DNA from: CAZYXZ01 sp964651395
Lineage (GTDB): Bacteria; Actinomycetota; Actinomycetes; BP-191
DNA length: 30,143 nt
NCBI GenBank assembly: GCA_964651395.1
Contig: CAZYXZ010000037.1
Span: 1 to 30,143, forward strand
Reading direction: 5' to 3'
In this document: positions 9,031 through 15,576 of the stretch, piece after piece
Layout: the number at the start of each line of letters is the position of its first letter
Numbering within the stretch: position 1 is the first letter of the stretch
Position numbers and translations under genes: made by a program
Notes under the pieces: model-generated
The model's database searches: none
What the model was told of the DNA's origin: nothing
Seen by the model: only the letters and a program-made list of their open reading frames with translations

Positions 9031-9200
9031 GCCGCCGCGCGGCCGTCGCCGCACTGCTGGGCGTCCTGACCGCCGTCACGGTCTCCGTGGCGCCGGGCGC
9101 GCAGGCGGACCCGTTCTGCCTCGTGCTCGGCGGCGACCCGGCCGGCGACACGCGGGCCGAGGGCCTCTGCTTCGACCTGCCGATCGACCCGCGTCCCTAG
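9027..9200 (+). CDS. Small secreted Cys-containing peptide coupled to the sigma gene
   Basis: The GTG at 9027 overlaps the sigma factor stop (GTGA), giving 57 residues and a TAG at 9198-9200. The N-terminus is a textbook signal peptide: MSRR, then a hydrophobic core (AALLGVLTAVTVSVA), then an Ala-x-Ala type site GAQA before DPFC. The mature peptide is only about 30 residues, acidic, with two cysteines that could form a disulfide. The overlap implies translational coupling and a functional link to the extracytoplasmic domain of the sigma protein. A ligand, co-factor or inhibitor of that domain is possible but unproven. I recognise no family. Confidence 0.72.
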   Translation: MSRRAAVAALLGVLTAVTVSVAPGAQADPFCLVLGGDPAGDTRAEGLCFDLPIDPRP

Positions 9201-9210
9201 GTACGACGGG

Positions 9211-9351
9211 TCAGCGGCGCGCGAGTGCCGCCAGCGCGCGCTGGTACTCCTCGACGGTCACGGCGGGCTTGGACAGCCGGCGGCGTCGCTCCCAGGCCGA
9301 CCAGGCGATCGCCAAGGTCAGGCTCACGGGAATCGGTAGCAGGAAGAGCAA
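9211..9351 (-). CDS. Small single-pass membrane protein
   Basis: On the minus strand an open frame from TTG at 9351 gives 46 residues. It has a hydrophobic N-terminal helix (LFLLPIPVSLTLAIAWSAW), a basic WERRRRL stop-transfer sequence and a short tail ending VEEYQRALAALARR. GAGGGG lies about 6 bases before the TTG. An in-frame GTG at 9327 would give 38 residues and cut the helix. Small actinobacterial membrane proteins with such a helix and a YxRALAAL tail are common. It converges with the secreted peptide gene (10-base gap) and is divergent from the metalloprotease. Function is unknown. Confidence 0.62.
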   Translation of the reverse strand: MLFLLPIPVSLTLAIAWSAWERRRRLSKPAVTVEEYQRALAALARR

Positions 9352-9436
9352 CAGCGTCCCCTCGGGCTCGTCCTGAGATCGTGGCCACTATAGGGCTCCG
9401 GTCAACCCCTCGGTGGGACCGGCTACCGTTGTCCGG

Positions 9437-10636
9437 GTGACCCCCGCGGACTTCTCCTTCGGCGCTCCGGGCGGTGGCGGGCTGCCCGACGACCTGGCCG
9501 GCAAGATCCCGCTGTTCGCCGAGCTCCAGAAGCTGCTGTCCTCCTCCGGGCCGGTGAACTGGGAGCTGGCCCGGCAGATGGCGGTCGCGTCGGCGGCTGC
9601 TGACGACCCCGGCGTGGACGGCGGTGCTCCCGACGGGACGGCCGACGCGGTGCGGCTGGCCGACCTCTGGCTCGACCCCTGCACGACGCTCGCCTCCGGA
9701 GTGGCCCAGGCCGAGGCGTGGACCCGGGTCCAGTGGATCGAGCAGACCCTGCCCACGTGGGGGCGCCTGTGCGACCCGGTCGCGGCCAGCGTGGCCACGG
9801 CGATGCGCGCCGCGCTGCCCGAGGAGGTCCAGGAGCAGGCCGGGCCGTTGCTGGGCGCGCTCGGCTCCATCGGCGGCCTGATGTTCGGCATGCAGGTCGG
9901 CCAGGCCCTCGCCCACCTGGCCGGCGAGGTGCTCTCGAGCACGGACGTCGGCCTGCCGCTGGGCCCGGCGGGCCGGGCCGCGCTGCTCCCGGCCAACGTC
10001 GCCGCGTTCGGTTCCGGACTCGGCGTCGACGGCGACGAGGTGCGCCTGTACGTCGCGCTGCGCGAAGCCGCCCACCACCGGCTCTACGGCCACGTGCCCT
10101 GGCTGCGCGCGCACGTCCTCGACGCGGTCGAGACCTACGCTCGCGGCGTTCGCGTGGACAGCGAGGCGATCGGCCGGGCGATGGCCGAGCTGGACCCGGC
10201 CGACCCGGACAGCCTGCAGCAGGCGCTGGGCGGCGGCCTGTTCGAGGTCGAGGTCACGCCTGCACAGCAGGCCGCGCTCACCCGGCTGGAGACGACGCTG
10301 GCCCTCGTCGAGGGCTGGGTGGGGGCGCTGGTGGACGAGGCGGCCGGCGAGCGGCTGCCCGGCGCGGCCGCGCTCTCCGAGACGCTGCGCCGCAGGCGGG
10401 CGACCGGGGGCCCCGCCGAGCAGACGTTCGCGACGCTGGTCGGCCTCGAGCTGCGGCCACGCCGGCTGCGGGAGTCGGTCGCGCTGTGGAGCGCGCTGCG
10501 CGAGGCTCGTGGGATCGAGGGCCGCGACGCCGTCTGGAGCCACCCCGACCTACTGCCCGGCTCCGACGACCTGGACGACCCGACGGCGTACCTGGCCGGG
10601 ACGCCGCTCATGCCTCCGGACGACGCGGCACGCTGA
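9437..10636 (+). CDS. Zinc-dependent metalloprotease-like protein (DUF2342 / F420-associated family)
   Basis: This is a 399-residue soluble protein that I recognise as the actinobacterial family annotated both as zinc-dependent metalloprotease and as F420-biosynthesis-associated hydrolase (DUF2342). The signature is the REAAHHRLYGHVPWL segment, with Glu210 and His213-His214 as likely metal-site residues. Helical regions rich in Ala and Leu flank it. M. tuberculosis Rv3195 is the equivalent. I place the start at GTG 9437 because homologues begin with a short S/P-F-G-F/A-P segment like this one. A -10-like TACCGT (9424-9429) lies 7 bases before it, suggesting a leaderless mRNA. A GTG at 9413 in the same frame would add 8 residues. 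The 3' end overlaps the convergent gene by 29 bases. Confidence 0.85.
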   Translation: MTPADFSFGAPGGGGLPDDLAGKIPLFAELQKLLSSSGPVNWELARQMAVASAAADDPGVDGGAPDGTADAVRLADLWLDPCTTLASGVAQAEAWTRVQWIEQTLPTWGRLCDPVAASVATAMRAALPEEVQEQAGPLLGALGSIGGLMFGMQVGQALAHLAGEVLSSTDVGLPLGPAGRAALLPANVAAFGSGLGVDGDEVRLYVALREAAHHRLYGHVPWLRAHVLDAVETYARGVRVDSEAIGRAMAELDPADPDSLQQALGGGLFEVEVTPAQQAALTRLETTLALVEGWVGALVDEAAGERLPGAAALSETLRRRRATGGPAEQTFATLVGLELRPRRLRESVALWSALREARGIEGRDAVWSHPDLLPGSDDLDDPTAYLAGTPLMPPDDAAR

Positions 10637-11228
10637 GCAGCCCGCGGGTCGCGGCGTAGCCCTCCAGGCCCGGATCGAGCGCCCGCACGTCCGCGGCGGC
10701 GCGCAGCCGGTGCCAGCCGGGGCCGACCACGACCGAGCGACGCGGCGCGGCCGCGTGCAGGCCGTCCAGCGCCCCCACGGCGTCCAGGTCGGGTGCCGCG
10801 GCCCGCAGCCAGCCCGGGACCGGCAGGCGGGCGCTGAGACCGGCCAGCGTGCCCCCGGGCGCCGGGCACACGCCGGTCGGCGCGTCCTCGAGCGCGGAGA
10901 ACAGCTTGGCCACGACCAGCCGCGGGATGTCGGGGACGTCGGCGGCCAGCACGGCCCCGTCCGTCGCGCCGAGCGCGGCCAGGGCGTCCAGCGCCCCCAC
11001 GACGTCCGCGGCGGCGAGAACGGGCACGGTGCGACCGGCCACCGACTCGGCCAGCGCGCGGTCCGCGCCGGCCGTGACCGCGATCGCGCACTCCACCGTC
11101 GCCAGGTCCTCGACCACCGTGACGACGTCGTCGAGGAGCGCCCGGGCGTACGCCGCGGGGTCGATGCCCGGCGGGGCCGCCGGGGCCGACCCGGTCAGCA
11201 GGATCGCGGCGATGCGCCGCGCCGTCAT
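10608..11228 (-). CDS. GT-A-fold protein, DUF2064/CofC-like
   Basis: The protein has 206 residues. It starts with a beta strand and loop (RRIAAILLTGSAPAAPPGID), has a VLAADVPDIPRLVVAKLFSAL segment like the Asp-x-Pro metal and nucleotide loop of GT-A nucleotidyltransferases, and ends LDPGLEGYAATRGLLS. That pattern resembles DUF2064 or CofC-like proteins. Several canonical positions look altered, so catalytic activity is uncertain. The start ATG at 11228 overlaps the stop of the upstream metalloprotease gene (ATGA), implying translational coupling. The neighbouring metalloprotease family is named after F420 biosynthesis, which is suggestive but weak support for a CofC-like role. Confidence 0.72.
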   Translation of the reverse strand: MTARRIAAILLTGSAPAAPPGIDPAAYARALLDDVVTVVEDLATVECAIAVTAGADRALAESVAGRTVPVLAAADVVGALDALAALGATDGAVLAADVPDIPRLVVAKLFSALEDAPTGVCPAPGGTLAGLSARLPVPGWLRAAAPDLDAVGALDGLHAAAPRRSVVVGPGWHRLRAAADVRALDPGLEGYAATRGLLSVPRRPEA

Positions 11229-11758
11229 TGCTCGGAGAGCTGGTGCTCGACGCCGAGCAGGAAGCCCCGGGCGCGCTCGGTGAGCGGGTAGCGCTCGACC
11301 AGCGCCCAGAACTCCTTGGAGTGGTCGTCGACGACGAGGTGCGCGAGCTCGTGCACCAGCACGTAGTCGACGACCCAGTCGGGCAGCGTGCGCAGCCGGT
11401 GGGAGAGCCGGATCGCGCGGTCGGCAGGGGTGCACGAGCCCCACCGGTTCTGCTGGTTGGTGACCCAGCGGACGGTGAGCGGCCGGGCCAGACCGCCCAG
11501 GAACCGTTGGGAGAGCGCGGTTGCGCGCGCCTCCAGGTCGGCGTCGGAGACCGGCGCGGCCCGCCCGGCCTCCTGCCGCGCGAGGCGGGTCAGCATGGTC
11601 TCGACCCACTGGTCCTCCTCGGCGGCGGTCAGCCGCGCGGGGAGGAGCACCACGGTGCGGTCGCCGTCGCGGTAGGCCGAGACGGTGCGCCGGCGACGGG
11701 TGCTGCGGCGTACCTCGACGACCCCGTCGAGGCCTAACCGGAGGTCGGCAGCTTCCAT
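11225..11758 (-). CDS. YgjP/SprT-like zinc metallopeptidase (DUF45)
   Basis: This 177-residue protein carries the YgjP family signature: NQQNRWGSC (101-109), then the zinc motif VHELAHLVV with His136, Glu137 and His140, then DDHSKEFW with the third ligand His146. It is shorter than typical YgjP proteins (about 230) and has no signal peptide, so it is cytoplasmic. The start ATG at 11758 follows a TAACGT -10-like sequence at a short distance. It forms a two-gene operon with the downstream GT-A-fold gene through a 4-base overlap. Biological substrate is unknown. Confidence 0.9.
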   Translation of the reverse strand: MEAADLRLGLDGVVEVRRSTRRRRTVSAYRDGDRTVVLLPARLTAAEEDQWVETMLTRLARQEAGRAAPVSDADLEARATALSQRFLGGLARPLTVRWVTNQQNRWGSCTPADRAIRLSHRLRTLPDWVVDYVLVHELAHLVVDDHSKEFWALVERYPLTERARGFLLGVEHQLSEQ

Positions 11759-12144
11759 GGCCTGACGTTACGAGCCCGGTGCGACAGATGCACGGGGCGA
11801 CGCGCCCGAAGTTTTTTTCGTGCACACCCCTTGGGACAGCGTCGGTGCACGTCGCAGCCGGTGTTCGTGCGTGTCCGCGCGCCGCGTCCACAGCTCCTGC
11901 ACCGGGCGTCCACAGCGGCGCGCCGTGCTGTCCCCAGCCTGTCCCCAGGCATGTCCACAGCCGCCCGACGCGCCGCGTTGACTCTGCCTGCAGCGGGTCC
12001 TACCGTCACCACCGACGAAGCCCCCGGGGCACGGGCCACCACTCGCAAGGGGAAGGCGTGTGGCGGATCGGAGAACGGGGGCTTTGCCACGTCCGGGATC
12101 GGGCTACGCCCGACCTGGCCGCGCCACTGCGAGAACCCTCGACC
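11759..12144. other. 386-base intergenic region with phased DnaA-box-like repeats
   Basis: No convincing gene is present. It contains a short stem GGGCG-ACG-CGCCC (11795-11807) followed by GAAG and seven T (11812-11818), which looks like a weak intrinsic terminator on the plus strand although no plus-strand gene ends there. It also holds two GTGCAC hexamers (11820, 11845), five GTCC(A/C)CAG repeats (11886-11960) and a hairpin TCGGGC-TAC-GCCCGA (12099-12113) that lies 3' of the crotonase gene and may act as its terminator. Confidence 0.6.
11886..11960. repeat. Five phased GTCC(A/C)CAG repeats, DnaA-box-like
   Basis: Direct octamers GTCCACAG start at 11886, 11908 and 11953, and GTCCCCAG at 11930 and 11941. 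The start-to-start distances are 22, 22, 11 and 12 bases, so all five fall on about one face of the helix. The core GTCCACA is the 3' part of the actinobacterial DnaA box TTGTCCACA; the copies match 7 or 8 of its 9 positions. They lie 128-202 bases upstream of the YgjP-like metallopeptidase start. A binding site array for DnaA or another regulator is plausible. Confidence 0.6.
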
Positions 12145-12936
12145 TCAACTTCCGGTGAAGCGTGGCGGCCGGCGTTCGCTGTAGGCGGTCAGCCCCTCGG
12201 CCAGGTCGGCGCTGACCATCGTCACCGGCTGGGCCAGCCCCTCCCACTCGAGCGCGTCGGCCAGGCTGCGGTGGCCGGCGTACGCCAGGGCCGACTTGGT
12301 CAGCCGCACGGCCAGGGGCGCGGCGGACGCGATCCGCTCGGCGACGCCGAGGGCGGCGGAGAGCAGCTCGTCCGGCTCGTGCACGCCGTTGACCAGCCCG
12401 AGGTCGAGCGCCTCCGCCGCGTCGACCGAACGCCCGGTGTAGAGCAGGTCGCGCGACGGGCCGACCCCGATGAGCTCGGGCAGCAGGTACGTCGCAGCCA
12501 TGCCCGCATGCATGCCCAGGTGGACGAACGGCGCGCTGAAGGTCGCCGTGGTGGACGCGTAGCGCAGGTCGCAGGCCAGCGCCAGGCACATGCCGGCGCC
12601 GACGGCGGGGCCGTTGACGGCGGCCACGACCGGCGCCTCGAGGTCCCGGATGGACAGCCAGGTCCGGTAGAACGGCAGCATCCGCTCGCGGATCGCCGCG
12701 ACCGACTGCTCCGGCGACTCCGCGATCCACGACAGGTCCCCACCCGCGCAGAACGAGCTGCCCTCGCCTGTGACCACGACGGCGCGGACGCTCGAGTCCG
12801 CGGCGAGCTCGGCGACCGTCTCGGCCCACGCCGCGGTGAGCGCCGCGACCATCGCGTTGCGCCGCTCGGGCACGTCGAGGGTCAGCAGGACGACGTGCTG
12901 GCCGCGGCGCTCCACGCGGAGCGGACTGTCTGACAT
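12145..12936 (-). CDS. Enoyl-CoA hydratase/isomerase family (crotonase) protein
   Basis: This 263-residue protein has the complete crotonase fold. The N-terminal strand ends in LDVPERRNAM. FCAGGDL (62-68) and NGPAVGAG (108-115) form the oxyanion hole, and the C-terminal trimerisation helices end with FTGS. Aligned by eye with rat mitochondrial hydratase, the two catalytic glutamates (Glu144 and Glu164 there) are Cys117 and Phe137 here. A classical hydratase is therefore unlikely; another acyl-CoA reaction such as isomerisation or thioester cleavage fits better. The ATG at 12936 is supported by homology. It stands alone, just downstream of the RlpA-like gene on the same strand (9 bases), so readthrough is possible. 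Confidence 0.88.
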   Translation of the reverse strand: MSDSPLRVERRGQHVVLLTLDVPERRNAMVAALTAAWAETVAELAADSSVRAVVVTGEGSSFCAGGDLSWIAESPEQSVAAIRERMLPFYRTWLSIRDLEAPVVAAVNGPAVGAGMCLALACDLRYASTTATFSAPFVHLGMHAGMAATYLLPELIGVGPSRDLLYTGRSVDAAEALDLGLVNGVHEPDELLSAALGVAERIASAAPLAVRLTKSALAYAGHRSLADALEWEGLAQPVTMVSADLAEGLTAYSERRPPRFTGS

Positions 12937-12945
12937 GTGCGGAGG

Positions 12946-13788
12946 TTAACCCGCGAGCAACGGGACAGCCCGGCGGGCCGCGAAGGAGCCACCCGCCACG
13001 ACGGCGACGAGCGCGAGCAGGCCGACCCCCACCGTCGCCGCGGTCGTGCCGGACTGGGCGACCGGTACGGCGTCGATCGTGCCGGAGGCGCCGACCGGTC
13101 CGTAGGCCGGGGCGGTGCGGATGGTCTCGGTGCGCTCGGTGACCTCGCTGATCGTCACGTGGGCGATCCCCGAACGCTGCGTGCCGAGCTCCTGCGCGGC
13201 CGCGCGGGACAGGTCGAGCACGCGCCCGGCGCCGAACGGCCCCCGGTCGTTGACGCGCACGAGCACGCAGCGCTTCGTCGTGCACACGCGCAGGCGCGTG
13301 CCGAACGGCAGCGTGCGGTGCGCGGCGGTCATGGCGCCGGAGTTGAAGATCTCGCCGTTCGCCGTGGTCCGGCCGTGGAACCCGGGTCCGTACCAGGTCG
13401 CGATACCGGACTGGCGGAACGTGTCGACCTGCACGACGCGGGTCTGCACCTGCAGTGGCGTGCGGGCGGCGGCGCGGCTCGCGTGCTCGACGCCGATCCG
13501 TGGCGTGGTCGCGTGCAGCGTGGCCGGTGCGGCGAGCGTGCCTGCGGCGATCGTGGGGTCCGCGCCACCGAGCAGCGAGAGGCCCGGCCCACCGACCAGC
13601 GCGAGCCCGATGAGGCCGAGGGCCACGGAACGGCCCGTCGTACGGGTGAGCACGGCTCCTGGGCGGCGCGCGGGCACGGTGGCCGCGGCCGCGAGCAGGC
13701 GGTCGGCAGCGCGCTCCGCGGCCAGGCCGGGGCGGGTGCCGAGCAGGTAGGACAGGCTGAACTTGGGCGCAAAGAGGTCTCGTGTCAT
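12946..13788 (-). CDS. RlpA-like double-psi beta-barrel cell-wall protein
   Basis: The protein has 280 residues. An N-terminal cytoplasmic stretch precedes a hydrophobic segment (about 55-75). A linker leads to the RlpA-like double-psi beta-barrel at about 128-216: SGIATWYGPGFHGRTTANGE, the TLPFGTRLRV strand, VRVNDRGPF and RVLDLSRAAAQELG. The Asp in VNDRGP and the His in MTAAHRTLPFG are the usual lytic-enzyme positions. A second hydrophobic helix (about 250-268) ends in a basic tail, so the barrel may be held between two membrane segments. RlpA-type barrels bind or cut peptidoglycan glycan strands. The gene follows a c-di-AMP riboswitch by 12 bases, linking it to osmotic and wall control. Confidence 0.88.
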   Translation of the reverse strand: MTRDLFAPKFSLSYLLGTRPGLAAERAADRLLAAAATVPARRPGAVLTRTTGRSVALGLIGLALVGGPGLSLLGGADPTIAAGTLAAPATLHATTPRIGVEHASRAAARTPLQVQTRVVQVDTFRQSGIATWYGPGFHGRTTANGEIFNSGAMTAAHRTLPFGTRLRVCTTKRCVLVRVNDRGPFGAGRVLDLSRAAAQELGTQRSGIAHVTISEVTERTETIRTAPAYGPVGASGTIDAVPVAQSGTTAATVGVGLLALVAVVAGGSFAARRAVPLLAG

Positions 13789-13800
13789 TCCCCAGGTTCC

Positions 13801-13929
13801 CGACGCCTACGAGGTGAGCTGACGGGCTCGGGACCGGGGAAGTCCCTACGCGGCGCCGGTCGTCGGCACCCGATTCGCCCCTACGGTCCGCTCTCGTCGC
13901 GGACCGCCTGGTGGTTCCCCCGCGCGTCG
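13801..13929 (-). promoter_or_regulatory. c-di-AMP riboswitch (ydaO/yuaA)
   Basis: Read on the minus strand, the conserved ydaO blocks appear in order: GGGGGAACCACC (13910-13921), GGGGCGAATC (13872-13881), GTAGGGACTTCCCC (about 13839-13852) and GCCCGTCAGCTCACC followed by TCGTAGGCG (13804-13826). The closing P1 helix is CGACGC (13924-13929) with GCGTCG (13801-13806). Actinobacterial ydaO elements sit upstream of cell-wall hydrolase genes such as rpf and RlpA-like genes and repress them when c-di-AMP is high. Only 12 bases separate P1 from the ATG at 13788, leaving no room for a terminator, so control is probably at translation or within the aptamer. Confidence 0.93.
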
Positions 13930-14189
13930 CGGTACTGCCCGGCCGGACTGGGGAGTCGGCCGCCGCGTCGCTTCGGCGTATCTAGATCGGGAAGGGTCAC
14001 CTCCACTCGGGATTGAGTCGTTCCGGTGCCGACCTGACTGGCCGAAGCGGCGTACGCTAGCCCAGGACTGCTTGCTAGAGCAAGCGGGGGCTCCCCGCGC
14101 CGCACGAGCAGCGGTGCGCGCCTCGCACGGATTCGTGCTTGGCGCAGGTACGCTCGTGCGGACGCAAGGTCGACCCAAGGAGGAAGCTC
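13930..14189. other. Divergent regulatory gap between the riboswitch and the DUF5679 gene
   Basis: No gene is visible. It should contain the leftward promoter of the riboswitch transcript; TAGATA on the minus strand near 13979-13984 is a candidate -10 with no clear -35. It should also contain the rightward promoter of the DUF5679 gene, with TACGCT at 14149-14154 as a candidate -10. A perfect inverted repeat GCTTGCT-AG-AGCAAGC occupies 14070-14085 and could be an operator. None of these is certain. Confidence 0.4.
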
Positions 14190-14342
14190 GTGGCCGAGAA
14201 GTACGAGGGCTACTGCGTGAAGTGCAAGGCCAAGCGCGAGTTCGACGGCGAGGTCACGACCACCGACAACGGTCGACGCATGGCGAAGGGCACCTGCCCG
14301 GTCTGCGGCACGAAGATGAACCGGATCCTCGGCAAGGCCTGA
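14190..14342 (+). CDS. DUF5679 zinc-ribbon protein
   Basis: This encodes 50 residues with two CxxC knuckles (CVKC at about 9-12 and CPVC near 38-41) and the family ending TKMNRILGKA. I recognise it as the short DUF5679 family common in actinobacteria and other high-GC bacteria. The start is GTG at 14190 because AAGGAGG (14177-14183) lies at ideal spacing and homologues begin MAE-YEGYC. A longer reading from 14139 would add residues not found in the family. It probably binds one zinc ion. Function is unknown. Confidence 0.88.
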   Translation: MAEKYEGYCVKCKAKREFDGEVTTTDNGRRMAKGTCPVCGTKMNRILGKA

Positions 14343-14375
14343 GCACCGGGCTCCACCCGAACTTCAGGTTGAGAC

Positions 14376-14413
14376 AGGCGGTCATCCCCCTGCGGGCTGG
14401 CCGCCTTTCTCTT
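14376..14413 (+). terminator. Intrinsic terminator after the DUF5679 gene
   Basis: The arms AGGCGG (14376-14381) and CCGCCT (14401-14406) enclose an inner CCCC-TGC-GGG pairing. They are followed by TTCTCTT. It lies 34 bases after the DUF5679 stop and before the ThiF-like gene, so it probably ends the short zinc-ribbon transcript. Confidence 0.65.
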
Positions 14414-14471
14414 GCCCGTGGCCTGTGGATGGGCCGCTCGCGGCTCGGCGCGACCGTGCCACCCTCGGCGC

Positions 14472-15545
14472 ATGCGCCCCGTGCTCAAGCCCGCCGTCCG
14501 GCTGCTGTGGCGCGGCCCCACGACCGTGCAGCTCGGCGTCGACCCGGCCGCCGCGGTCGTGCTCGACGGGGTGGACCGCGACACGGCCCGGCTGCTGCTC
14601 CTGCTCGACGGGACCCGTGACGAGGCGGGCGTGCTGGCCGACGCCGAGGCGGCCGGATTCGACCGGGCCGCCGCGGCCCGCCTGCTCTCCGCCCTCACGC
14701 AGGCAGGCGCGCTCGACGACGCCGCTGCCGAGCCCCGCGGCCTCACCGACGCGGACCGGCTGCGGCTCGCGCCGGATCTGAGCTACCGCTCGCTCGTCCG
14801 CCACAAGCCGGGCCCGGCGTACGACGAGCTGGGTGCGCGGCGTACGGCGACCGTGCTGCTGTGCGGCACGGGGCGCGTCGGCGCCGCGCTCGCCGCGCTG
14901 CTCGCCGCGGCCGGGGTGGGCCGGCTCTGGCTCTGCGACGCCGACCCGGCGCTGCCGGCCGACTTCGCCCCCGGCGGGCTCGGTCGCGACGACGCGGGAC
15001 GCGTGCGTGCGGAGGCGGCTGCGGACGCCGTACGCCGGGAGGGCGCGGTCGCCGAGGTGCTGACCGGGCCGCTGCGCGCCGAGCAGGTCTCGGCCGCGGC
15101 GCTCGTGGTCGTGACGACCGCCCGCCACCTCGGGCCGCCGGCCGAGCTGTTGGCCACGCTGCACGAGGCGGGGGCGCCCTACCTGCTGGTCGGGATGCGC
15201 GACGCGTGGGCGGTGGCCGGCCCGCTCGTCGTACCCGGACGCAGCTCCTGCCCGCGCTGCCACGACCTGGCCCGGGCCGAGCGCGACCCCGCCTGGCCGC
15301 TGGTGGTGGCGCAGCTGGCCAGCGCCGAGCACCGGGCCGAGCTGTCCGTCGACCTGCCGCTCGCCGGCGCGCTGGCCGGCCTGGCCGCCGAGCAGGTGCT
15401 CGCCCACCTGGCCGGCGGCCGGCCCGCGGCCGTCGACGCCACGCTCGAGCTGTGCCTGGCGCGACCGGGGCTGCGGCGCCGGACGTGGACCGCACATCCG
15501 CGCTGCGGCTGCGGCGTCGCGACGTCGGAGCCGGCCGCCTCGTAG
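14472..15545 (+). CDS. ThiF/E1-like protein with N-terminal winged-helix-like domain
   Basis: This is a 357-residue soluble protein. Residues ~1-90 look like a small winged-helix, PqqD/RRE-like domain (VLDGVDRDTARLLLLLDGTR, then AAGFDRAAAARLLSALTQAGAL). Residues ~125-245 form a Rossmann domain with the E1 nucleotide loop CGTGRVGAAL (131-140) and the strand end LCDAD. Likely zinc cysteines are C260-x-x-C263 and C345-x-C347. The usual E1 Asn-Arg-Gln segment and adenylation Lys are not obvious; RVRAEAAA lies where a Lys is expected. It may therefore be a degenerate or leader-binding E1 relative, as in TOMM/YcaO systems, but no precursor or YcaO gene adjoins it. Similar proteins lie near the ABC1 kinase in other actinobacteria (from memory). 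Confidence 0.78.
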   Translation: MRPVLKPAVRLLWRGPTTVQLGVDPAAAVVLDGVDRDTARLLLLLDGTRDEAGVLADAEAAGFDRAAAARLLSALTQAGALDDAAAEPRGLTDADRLRLAPDLSYRSLVRHKPGPAYDELGARRTATVLLCGTGRVGAALAALLAAAGVGRLWLCDADPALPADFAPGGLGRDDAGRVRAEAAADAVRREGAVAEVLTGPLRAEQVSAAALVVVTTARHLGPPAELLATLHEAGAPYLLVGMRDAWAVAGPLVVPGRSSCPRCHDLARAERDPAWPLVVAQLASAEHRAELSVDLPLAGALAGLAAEQVLAHLAGGRPAAVDATLELCLARPGLRRRTWTAHPRCGCGVATSEPAAS

Positions 15546-15576
15546 GACCCGGGTCGCCAGCGGGCATCATGTGCTC

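Noticed and set aside
11886..11960. Chromosome origin (oriC)
   Set aside because: No dnaA, dnaN or rpmH genes nearby and the box matches are imperfect; a secondary DnaA or regulator site is the most that can be said.
11943..12184. Plus-strand ORF starting in the phased-repeat region
   Set aside because: No ribosome binding site, random-looking composition, overlaps the crotonase 3' end and shows no domain.
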